Position numbers and translations under genes: made by a program
Notes under the pieces: model-generated
What the model was told of the DNA's origin: nothing
The model's database searches: none
What the model saw: only the letters and a program-made list of their open reading frames with translations
Part shown: in pieces, positions 16,293 through 23,537 of the stretch
Layout of the letters: every line of letters begins with the position of its first letter
Position numbering within the stretch: the stretch's first letter is position 1
NCBI GenBank assembly: GCA_934771475.1
Contig: CAKVMD010000004.1
Coordinates: forward strand, 1 to 64,000
Direction: 5' to 3'
From: an uncultured Clostridia bacterium
Lineage (GTDB): Bacteria > Bacillota > Clostridia > Christensenellales > UBA1242
Length of the DNA: 64,000 nucleotides

Positions 16293-18118
16293 GGGCTATA
16301 AGAAATTGGATTTTTCTTAAAGTAATTTACTATTTCGTGAGCTAGATTTTGATTGATTTCAGGCAGAGAGCATAGAAGGTCGACATCCGCCTTTGCAATT
16401 TCTTCGCTTGTCCCAAAAGCCTTTAAAAGTGCATCGCGCTTTTTGGGACCTATGCCGGGAATGTCTTCAAGCGTAGATTTTGTTTGCTTTTTAAGCCTTA
16501 TGTTTCTATGGTAAGTTATTGCAAATCTATGTGCCTCATCTCGCAAGCGCTGAATAAGTTTCAGTTCGGCAGAAGCGGGTTTGAGAAGGGTGGGCACTGG
16601 GTTGTTTGGTTTAAACACTTCTTCAATTCTTTTTGCAAGGCTTATCATTTCAATCTCATTTTGAAGCCCCGCTCGACAAAGAACCTCATAGCAGGAGGAA
16701 AGTTGTCCTTTTCCTCCGTCTATAACAAGCAGATTTGGACGCTCTTTGAAACTTTCTCCATTTTGTGTTTTGTATCTGTTAAGACGCCTTGTAAGAGCCT
16801 CTTCAAGAGATGCAAAATCGTTTGAACCTTTTACAGTTTTGATTTTGAATTTGCGATAATCTTTCTTTGAAGGCTCACCATTTTTGAACACAACCATAGA
16901 GCAAACTTTATTCGTCCCTGAAATGTTTGAAATATCATAGCACTCCATTCTTAGTGGAACTTCCCTCAGTCCTAGTTTTTCTTTTAATTGCTTTATTGCG
17001 CCGAGTGAGTTGTTGTATTTTATTTTTTCTTTTTCAATATGTTTTTCTAGATATTCTTTGGCATTTTCTTGTGCCATTTCAAGCAAAGTCTTGTTTGCAG
17101 AGTGAGGGTTTGTGATAATCGTTACTTTTTTACCTAGATAGTCAAGTAAAAGTTTCTCGTCTATTTCGTGAGATAGGATAATTTCACTAGGTAAAATCAT
17201 ATTCTCGTAATATTGCGCTAAATAGTTAAAAAGTGTTTGACCTTCTTCAAGTTCGGCGTCCTGACAAGGAGTGCAAACAATCCCTAAGATTTTCCCTCCG
17301 CGAACGACCATTGTTGTAATAACACCGCTCAGTCCGTCAGTATAATAAGCGAAAATATCTTTGCTAACATCTTTTGGAAGGTTTGCCACACTTCGTTGTT
17401 TAAGTTTGGCTATCATTTTAAGGCGGTCTCGCATAAGAATAGCATTTTCAAAATTCTCATTTTGAGAGGCCTTAATCATTTTGTCTGTAAGTATCTGTTC
17501 TATTTCCTCATCATTTCCATTCAAGAAAGAAATGACTTTATCAATTTCTTTGCGATACTCACTTGGAGAAATTCGTTTTGTGCAAGGTGCAGAGCAAAGC
17601 CCTAAACTGTAATTAAGACACTCCCTTTTTGCAACAGAAGTTGAAGTTATTTTGCTGGTGCAAGTGCGTAGTTTAAACGCTGAATTTATTGTTTTAACAA
17701 TTTCTCTTGCGTCAAGCCCTGCAAGATAGGGACCGAAATATTTTGCGCCGTCTTTTTTGACTTTTCTTACAATTTCAACGCGAGGGAAAGGCTCTTTGGT
17801 GTTGATTTTGATGTAAGGAAATTGTTTTCCGTCTTTTAGAAGTATGTTATAAAAGGGCTGATACTTTTTTATGAGGTTGTTTTCAAGAGCCAGTGCATCC
17901 ATCTCACTCATTGTGATAAAGTAGTCAAATTCGTCTACATTGTCCACCATGGCTTGCACTTTGCTAGGCTTAGGGGAAGAACGAAAATATTGGCTAACTC
18001 TGTTTTTTAAGTTCTTGGCTTTTCCAACATAAATAACCACGCCGTCTCTATCGCGCATAACATATACGCCGGGCTTGGTAGTTAAAACTTTCAGTTTTGA
18101 TTTTATTTTATCGTTCAT
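16283..18118 (-). CDS. uvrC: Excinuclease ABC subunit C
   Basis: Makes the dual incisions of nucleotide excision repair with UvrA/UvrB. The N-terminal GIY-YIG nuclease is at residues 17-95 (PGVYVM...VIYVGKAKNLKNRV, R40). A UvrB-interacting UVR segment lies near 205-235, the RNase-H-like 5' nuclease domain in the middle (MECYDISNISG, LLVIDGGKGQL), and a tandem HhH end (LEDIPGIGPKKRDALL) at the C-terminus. The start at MNDKIKSKL is placed by family alignment; the open frame upstream encodes a proline-rich shadow of the divergent Gly-rich gene. At 611 residues it is complete. RBS is poor. Confidence 0.95.
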   Translation of the reverse strand: MNDKIKSKLKVLTTKPGVYVMRDRDGVVIYVGKAKNLKNRVSQYFRSSPKPSKVQAMVDNVDEFDYFITMSEMDALALENNLIKKYQPFYNILLKDGKQFPYIKINTKEPFPRVEIVRKVKKDGAKYFGPYLAGLDAREIVKTINSAFKLRTCTSKITSTSVAKRECLNYSLGLCSAPCTKRISPSEYRKEIDKVISFLNGNDEEIEQILTDKMIKASQNENFENAILMRDRLKMIAKLKQRSVANLPKDVSKDIFAYYTDGLSGVITTMVVRGGKILGIVCTPCQDAELEEGQTLFNYLAQYYENMILPSEIILSHEIDEKLLLDYLGKKVTIITNPHSANKTLLEMAQENAKEYLEKHIEKEKIKYNNSLGAIKQLKEKLGLREVPLRMECYDISNISGTNKVCSMVVFKNGEPSKKDYRKFKIKTVKGSNDFASLEEALTRRLNRYKTQNGESFKERPNLLVIDGGKGQLSSCYEVLCRAGLQNEIEMISLAKRIEEVFKPNNPVPTLLKPASAELKLIQRLRDEAHRFAITYHRNIRLKKQTKSTLEDIPGIGPKKRDALLKAFGTSEEIAKADVDLLCSLPEINQNLAHEIVNYFKKNPISYSPEE

Positions 18119-18169
18119 AACTATATTGTAATACAAAAGAGCAAAAAAATCAAAAATTTTATGGAACAT

Positions 18170-18198
18170 TTGACTTTTAGATATATTTATTGTAATAT
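18170..18198 (+). promoter_or_regulatory. Promoter of the Gly-rich membrane protein gene
   Basis: TTGACT, 17-bp spacer, TAATAT, 32 bp upstream of the start codon. Confidence 0.7.
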
Positions 18199-18230
18199 GT
18201 ACACATAGAATATTGTATTTAGGAGGAACT

Positions 18231-19115
18231 ATGCCAACGGGATCAGGTGGTGGACATTTTAGCGGTGGTGGAGGACGCTTCGGTGGTGGACATTTTGGAG
18301 GCAGTGGAAGAAGTTCAAGCACAACTTCTGCGAAAAGAGGCGTTCGCTTTGGACGTCCAGTGTTTATATATTCAATAGGACGAAACAGTTACTATGTTGG
18401 CGAGAAAAGACGCTCGTTAATTAGCGGATTGTTTGTTTTCTTTATGTTTGCAATGTTTGCATTTATTTCTACTATGGGCGTATTCTTTAACTACAAAAGT
18501 GATTTGGATATAATTAGAGAAGATTATGCAAGATATGGTGAGATAATTAGGTATGCAGAAGAACACCCAGAAAGAATAGTCAACGGAGCTTACGAGAGTG
18601 CGGATTATAGCGTCAAACTTGATAAGTGGTGCATAACATATAAATTTAGTTACGCTGACCAAAATAATCTTTCAGGATACAGTTTTTATGTTTACTCAAA
18701 CAGTGAAATTGCACAAATGAGGTCATCGGGGACAATTCAAATTGCGGTTGGAAACTTGACTAGCGAAGGGCAATATGATTCAATCGAAATGACTTTCAAA
18801 AACAAACAACTTACAGATGATGGCGAATATAATTATGCGCTAAACAAGCAAAAAGGATATAAGGTTGGAATGTCTATATCGGGCGTGCTAGCGGGAGGAC
18901 TTTTAGTTGGGATAATAGTTCTTTCAGTGCTTTCGTTCAAGAAAGACGAAACCGCCCAAGCAGAAGTTTCCGCTAACTCTACAAATGGAGAAACCGTGGT
19001 TACAGAAAAGCCACAAAGATATTGCTCTTATTGTGGAAGCAAGATAAATGAAAATGCTTCATCTTGCCCATTCTGTGGCGCAGGGGAGAATAAGTTTGAA
19101 GATAAGCCAAATTAA
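18231..19115 (+). CDS. Gly/His-rich membrane protein with C-terminal zinc ribbon
   Basis: The start at MPTGSG is fixed by AGGAGG at 18221. Residues 1-30 are a Gly/His/Phe/Ser-rich tail (GGGHFSGGGGRFGGGHFGG). A first transmembrane helix is at about 63-86, an extracytoplasmic domain of about 120 residues follows, and a second helix is at about 211-235. The end is a zinc ribbon: C265-X2-C268 and C279-X2-C282 (YCSYCGSK, CPFCG). Both termini should be cytosolic. I do not recognise a named family; a sensor or membrane-scaffold role is only a guess. It diverges from uvrC and has its own promoter and terminator. Confidence 0.75.
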   Translation: MPTGSGGGHFSGGGGRFGGGHFGGSGRSSSTTSAKRGVRFGRPVFIYSIGRNSYYVGEKRRSLISGLFVFFMFAMFAFISTMGVFFNYKSDLDIIREDYARYGEIIRYAEEHPERIVNGAYESADYSVKLDKWCITYKFSYADQNNLSGYSFYVYSNSEIAQMRSSGTIQIAVGNLTSEGQYDSIEMTFKNKQLTDDGEYNYALNKQKGYKVGMSISGVLAGGLLVGIIVLSVLSFKKDETAQAEVSANSTNGETVVTEKPQRYCSYCGSKINENASSCPFCGAGENKFEDKPN

Positions 19116-19228
19116 ACGAAATGGGCTGAATAGATGCTTGCAGTTTTATTTATAAAAAGTCGCAATTTTTCTTAAAATTTGATGAATTTTTGCCTTTCTT
19201 CTAATGTTAAAAAACTTAAATAACCAAT

Positions 19229-19278
19229 AAAAACTTCTATTAATTGCAGAGAATGCAAAGTTAATAGAAGTTTTTTGT
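19229..19278 (+). terminator. Terminator of the Gly-rich membrane protein gene
   Basis: Long nested hairpin: AAACTTCTATTAA/TTAATAGAAGTTT enclosing TTGCA/TGCAA, then T6. Confidence 0.85.
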
Positions 19279-19396
19279 TTACAATCAATTAAATGTTTTT
19301 TCATAAGGTATGCAAGTAAAGTTAAAGTGATAATTTTTACTGATTAAAATGAGCAATCTTTACTACTAAGAAAGATGTTTGCTTGTAAAGTAGATT

Positions 19397-20704
19397 TTAT
19401 CTTAATTTTTCAAGGCATTCTTCTTTGGTTAAACTTTCCTGGTCGCCAGTGGCCATATTTTTAAGAGCAAATCTTCCTGATTTGACCTCATCTTCGCCTA
19501 CAACTATAATGTAAGGAACTGCTTTTTTGTTTGCTTCTTTCATTTTAGATTTAAAAGAGCGGTCAGAGTAATTAACCATGCAATTAATCTCTTTTGAAAA
19601 GAAAGATTGAAGTTTTATGCATTCGCTCAAAGTATCTCCAAGAGGGATGATTTCAAGTTTTGCATTAGTTTCAGCGTGCGCTGGTAACAGGTTGTTTTGG
19701 TCGAGGAGGTCAAAGAGGCGGGTAAGGCCAATACTAAAACCAACCCCGGGAAGTTTCTTTTCGGTAAAATATTCAGCAAGGTTGTCGTATCTTCCACCGC
19801 CTGCAACGGTCATAAACTCAGGGTGCTCAGGCACAATAGCCTCAAACACGGTTCCGGTGTAGTAGTTTTGTCCGCGGATAATTGATATATCAAGAGATAT
19901 TCGCTCATCACTTATTCCGTACGCCTTAATATATTTATTTAACTCTTTAAGGTCGCAAATCCCTTTTTGGTAGGTTTCGTTTTGGGATAAATTTTCAATG
20001 TTTTTGAGAACTTCATCGAAATTCCCTTTTTGAGCGGTTAGCAAAAGCAATTTTTGCGCGTCTGTCTCATTTATGCCAAGGTCTTTAAGGCAATCAAGTG
20101 CGTTTTCTTTGCCAATCTTATCTATTTTGTCGAGAATGATTAATATCTCTTGTGTTTGGTCTTTAAGAGAAAGTTCTTCACAATATCCAAATAAAATGTT
20201 TCTATTTGAAACCCTGTTTAAAATGTTAAGGTTGAAGGCCTTAAATACTTCATCTACAAGGTGCAAACATTCTGCGTCTGCTGCTATTGGAAGGGTGTCT
20301 TGTCCGATAATATCGGCATCACATTGAATAAACTCTCTAAATCTTCCCTTTTGCGCTTTTTCGCCACGGAAAACTTTTCCTATTTGAAATCTTTTAAATG
20401 GGAAAATTAAGTTATCAGCATTCATAGCAACAAATCTTGCAAGGGGAACAGTAAGGTCATAACGCATACAAAGTTCGTTATCTCCTTTTTTGAAAGCATA
20501 GACCTCTTTATCAATAGACCCGCCACTTTTGGCGAAGAGAATTTCACCAAGTTCAAGGACTGGAGTGTCGAGGGGCATAAATCCCGCAGATGAGTAAACT
20601 TTTTCAATTTTTCTTTTCATATCGTCAAGCAAGACTTGCTTGCTTGGCATAAGTTCCATGAACCCCGCCAATTTTCGAGGGGTTATGATTTTTTTCGCTG
20701 TCAT
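19397..20704 (-). CDS. hisS: Histidine--tRNA ligase
   Basis: Class II synthetase charging tRNA-His. Motif 2 is GRFREFIQCDADIIG. The histidine-binding loops RGQNYYTGTVFE and AGGGRYDNL are intact, and a C-terminal anticodon-binding domain is present (YSDRSFKSKMKEANKKAVPYIIVVGEDE). The N-terminal opening TPRKLAGFMELMPSKQVLLDDM is of the variant type seen in some Alphaproteobacteria and candidate-phylum HisRS rather than the commoner GxxD-LP form; that comparison is from memory. AAAGGAG sets the start. Complete at 435 residues; appears monocistronic. Confidence 0.94.
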   Translation of the reverse strand: MTAKKIITPRKLAGFMELMPSKQVLLDDMKRKIEKVYSSAGFMPLDTPVLELGEILFAKSGGSIDKEVYAFKKGDNELCMRYDLTVPLARFVAMNADNLIFPFKRFQIGKVFRGEKAQKGRFREFIQCDADIIGQDTLPIAADAECLHLVDEVFKAFNLNILNRVSNRNILFGYCEELSLKDQTQEILIILDKIDKIGKENALDCLKDLGINETDAQKLLLLTAQKGNFDEVLKNIENLSQNETYQKGICDLKELNKYIKAYGISDERISLDISIIRGQNYYTGTVFEAIVPEHPEFMTVAGGGRYDNLAEYFTEKKLPGVGFSIGLTRLFDLLDQNNLLPAHAETNAKLEIIPLGDTLSECIKLQSFFSKEINCMVNYSDRSFKSKMKEANKKAVPYIIVVGEDEVKSGRFALKNMATGDQESLTKEECLEKLR

Positions 20705-20972
20705 AATGACTCCTTTTCAAGGATATTTTACACTATAAAAGAGAAATATCCAAATGATTTTTGTTTTCGTTTGTAACAAAATAGGTTTCTTTTTTATGAA
20801 AGTGTACATTTATGCATAATATTCATTTTTCTCACGCTAAAATGATTAAATTAAGACCATTTTGCTAAGCGAAAATATTGTGTTTTAAATGTCCTATTTC
20901 GCATTGAAAGTTATAAAAATATATTCTTTATATCCAAAAACTAGCATGACTGTTATGAGTTATAAACATAAG

Positions 20973-21085
20973 TTATCCACATTTCCACAAGTAAATATTT
21001 ATGCATAACCGCTTATTTTTATGCAAAATAAGTAATTTTGTCGTTTTCAACCTTGCAGAAGAGGTAGTTATCCACATTTCCACTG
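20973..21085. promoter_or_regulatory. Two DnaA-box doublets
   Basis: Perfect consensus TTATCCACA at 20973-20981 and 21068-21076, each overlapped by a second near-consensus box ATTTCCAC(A), giving a 17-bp direct repeat GTTATCCACATTTCCAC 95 bp apart. Confidence 0.7.
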
Positions 21086-21149
21086 ATAAATTTTCAAAAA
21101 TGCCCAATTTTGTAAAAACAGTGCATTTTTTCTATGTTTTTTTATTAAT

Positions 21150-21172
21150 TCTCTTTTTAAGAGAGATTTTTT
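21150..21172 (+). terminator. Small orphan terminator-like hairpin
   Basis: TCTCTT-ttt-AAGAGA followed by T6 on the plus strand, with no plus-strand gene upstream. Confidence 0.45.
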
Positions 21173-21352
21173 GTCGAAATTTTTGTAAAAATTTACTTAA
21201 AAAAGTTGACAAATTTAAAATTACAATTTTGAGAGAAAATGTGCAAGTATAAATCGTGGTGGCGGTAGATTATGTTTTGTTATTAATGTTTCGTAAATTT
21301 GGTTCTTTAATAATCAATCAAAGTGCTGATTGGTGGTTACATAGCTAGGATT

Positions 21353-23398
21353 TTAAACTTTTAAGAATTTACTTACTTTGCTGTCGGTTGTAAAAAATAG
21401 TTTATGAAGTGCCCTTGTGCTTGAAACATATAAAATGTTTTTATCAACAGGGTTATTGTAATTTTCTTCGCTGGCATTTGGGACGATGACAGCATCAAAT
21501 TCAATTCCCTTTGCGCTTGCGCAGGTGGCGACAAGGACGCGGTTATTGTAATCCTCTGCATCTTTCATCAGTGAGGCGTCAATCTTTTTGCTTAAAGCAT
21601 TATATACCTCTTGTGCTTCGCGGTTGCATTTGCAAATTATAGCGATGTGCTCAAAGGATTTGCACTCTTCATTTATAATTTTAACCATTTCGTCAATTTG
21701 TTTCTGGGTCTGTATGATTTTAGGTTCGTCTCCGTTTCTATTTACAAATTCCACATCATCTTTTCCGATAATTTTGCTTGCAAACATTGCGATTTGTCTG
21801 GTCGAACGGTAAGTTTTGTTGAGATGAATAAGTTTGCATCCCAAAAAGTCGCTTGTCAGACTTAGGTATTCTTCTGGAAGTGATTTTTCAATGCATTGGT
21901 TAATATCACCTACGATGATGCAAGGGCAAGTCCACAATTTTTTGAAGATATAAATATCAACAGGGGTGAAGTCTTGCATTTCATCAATAATCAAATATTT
22001 GGCCGAAAAATCATGGTCGAAGCCGAAGAAATAATGTTTAATGAGCATATAAGTGCCCTTGTCCATGTAGCCTATCTTGCCATTTTTTGAATAAGAAAGT
22101 CCCTCGCGAGTCATAAATATTTCAAAAATTTTGTCAATGTCTGTGATAGGGAAAAATTTGTATAAAAGTTTTTTGAAGCGCTCTTTTAAACCTCTGTTTT
22201 GCTCTTTGGTATATCCGCGAAGTTTCGTAAAGCGCATAGCATACTGCCATGCAATTTTGTTTATTCTTTCGTAAATATCAAGTCCTTTAAAAGTCTTAAA
22301 AAACAAGGTTTTAGTTTCTTCGTCTGTAAAGTCAAGGGTTTCTGTGTTGCCTTCAATGTCTTCGCTTATCACAAAGGATAATGTTTTGGGCGCAAAGGTT
22401 TCAAGCATTGCCCCTTTTAAAAAGCGCAAAAGTGAATCTAAAAATTCGTAAGAAGATTTATATGATATTTCATTTAACACTTTTTGTTTTGGGGCAGAAG
22501 CAATTTCATCAAGCATATTTTCGCGTGATTGAATTTGTCTTTTTAGTTCATTTCGGACAATATCAGCAAAAGTGGTTTCTGTAAGGTTATCTTCACCTAG
22601 TTGAGGTAACACCTCACTGATATAACTTGAAAATATATTATTTGGCGATAAGATTAATATATCGCTACTTTTTATTTGATTTCTAAATTTATAAAGTAAG
22701 TATGCGGCTCGGTGAAGAGCGATTGAGGTCTTTCCAGAACCGGCAATTCCTTGCACGAAAATGTTTTCGTCCACATCTTTTCTTACGATTTGGTTTTGCT
22801 CCTTTTGAATAGAGGAGACAATTTGTTTCATTTTAGTCGATACATTTCGAGAGAGAATTTCTCTCAAAATTTCATCGTTAACTGTAACATCACTATCAAA
22901 ATAGTTTACAAGTTGGCCATCCTCAATCTTGTATTGTCTTTTAAGGGCGATTTCGCCATCTATAACTCTGCCACTTGCGGTGAAAGACGCTTTGCCTATT
23001 TCGTAGTCGTAATAAAGGCTACTTACAGGTGCGCGCCAGTCAACAACTAAAATTTTTTGTCCGCTTGTGATATTGCCTATTCCAATGTAAATTTTTTGTG
23101 TGTTTTCTTTCCCTGTTGCTTTAAAGTCAACTCGTGCAAAATATGGGAGCGCCTTTTGTCTTTCAAGTTTTTTGACCTCATCGTGAGCCTCGTGCTCTAA
23201 AAGTTCAGTCTCATTGATTTGAACACCAATAGCCGAAAGGTCATCTCCGCGTGAAAGTTCGCCAAAGTTTTCTTTTGTGTAGCGTATTTTTTCTTTAAGT
23301 AAGGCTGTGAGCGAGTCTGCTCGCTGTTTACATTGGGTAAGTTTTGAGTCTATGGTTTTAAGTACGGTTTTAAGATATTCTTGCTCGTTTATGTCCAT
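21353..23398 (-). CDS. helD: HelD-like UvrD-family ATPase
   Basis: A superfamily 1 ATPase of the HelD type, which in Bacillota recycles stalled RNA polymerase. The N-terminal coiled coil (residues 1-80) is the secondary-channel arm of known HelD proteins. The family marks YIGIGN and VVDWRAPVSSLYYD (118-131) precede Walker A QGIAGSGKTS (216-225). LIIDEMQD is Walker B, and the C-terminal helicase motif is ASAKGIEFDAVIV. At 681 residues it is slightly short compared with B. subtilis HelD but has all motifs. It lies downstream of gyrA, separated by a structured spacer, and ends near the DnaA-box region. Confidence 0.9.
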   Translation of the reverse strand: MDINEQEYLKTVLKTIDSKLTQCKQRADSLTALLKEKIRYTKENFGELSRGDDLSAIGVQINETELLEHEAHDEVKKLERQKALPYFARVDFKATGKENTQKIYIGIGNITSGQKILVVDWRAPVSSLYYDYEIGKASFTASGRVIDGEIALKRQYKIEDGQLVNYFDSDVTVNDEILREILSRNVSTKMKQIVSSIQKEQNQIVRKDVDENIFVQGIAGSGKTSIALHRAAYLLYKFRNQIKSSDILILSPNNIFSSYISEVLPQLGEDNLTETTFADIVRNELKRQIQSRENMLDEIASAPKQKVLNEISYKSSYEFLDSLLRFLKGAMLETFAPKTLSFVISEDIEGNTETLDFTDEETKTLFFKTFKGLDIYERINKIAWQYAMRFTKLRGYTKEQNRGLKERFKKLLYKFFPITDIDKIFEIFMTREGLSYSKNGKIGYMDKGTYMLIKHYFFGFDHDFSAKYLIIDEMQDFTPVDIYIFKKLWTCPCIIVGDINQCIEKSLPEEYLSLTSDFLGCKLIHLNKTYRSTRQIAMFASKIIGKDDVEFVNRNGDEPKIIQTQKQIDEMVKIINEECKSFEHIAIICKCNREAQEVYNALSKKIDASLMKDAEDYNNRVLVATCASAKGIEFDAVIVPNASEENYNNPVDKNILYVSSTRALHKLFFTTDSKVSKFLKV

Positions 23399-23420
23399 AT
23401 CTTTCTCCCTTTAACAAATA

Positions 23421-23517
23421 TGCCTTGATGGGTCGTTTGCCGTTGGCAAACGATGAAAAGCGAAACTTTTTCGCTTTTGCTGGTTGCGCTTTTCGCGCAA
23501 TCAGCACCATCAAGGCA
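23421..23517 (-). other. Multi-branched intergenic element B (outer stem plus three arms)
   Basis: A perfect 11-bp outer stem TGCCTTGATGG/CCATCAAGGCA (23421-23431 with 23507-23517) encloses three hairpins: TCGTTTGCC-gtt-GGCAAACGA (23433-23453), AAAAGCGAAA-ctt-TTTCGCTTTT (23456-23478) and an 11-bp arm GCTGGTTGCGC against its near-complement (23479-23505, one G-T pair). Only a few bases are unpaired at the junction. It lies 20 nt 3' of the gyrA stop and 22 nt before the helD start, so it can be transcribed in the gyrA 3' end. Confidence 0.8.
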
Positions 23518-23537
23518 CTGTTTGAAATTATATTTAA

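Larger units (their letters stand above)
20705..21352. other. Gene-free AT-rich region with DnaA-box doublets
   Basis: Six hundred and fifty bases between hisS and helD without a credible gene. It holds two DnaA-box doublets, two copies of TTATGCATAA (near 20812 and 20999), an AT-rich tract around 20915-20935, and a plus-strand hairpin with a T-run at 21150-21172. An 83-codon open frame at 21001-21252 has no RBS and overlaps the boxes. Confidence 0.6.

Noticed and set aside
18119..18322. N-terminal proline-rich extension of uvrC
   Set aside because: It is the antisense of the Gly-rich gene start; family alignment begins at MNDKIKSKL.
21001..21252. 83-codon ORF in the DnaA-box region
   Set aside because: No RBS, composition of AT-rich noncoding DNA, and it overlaps both DnaA-box doublets and a hairpin.
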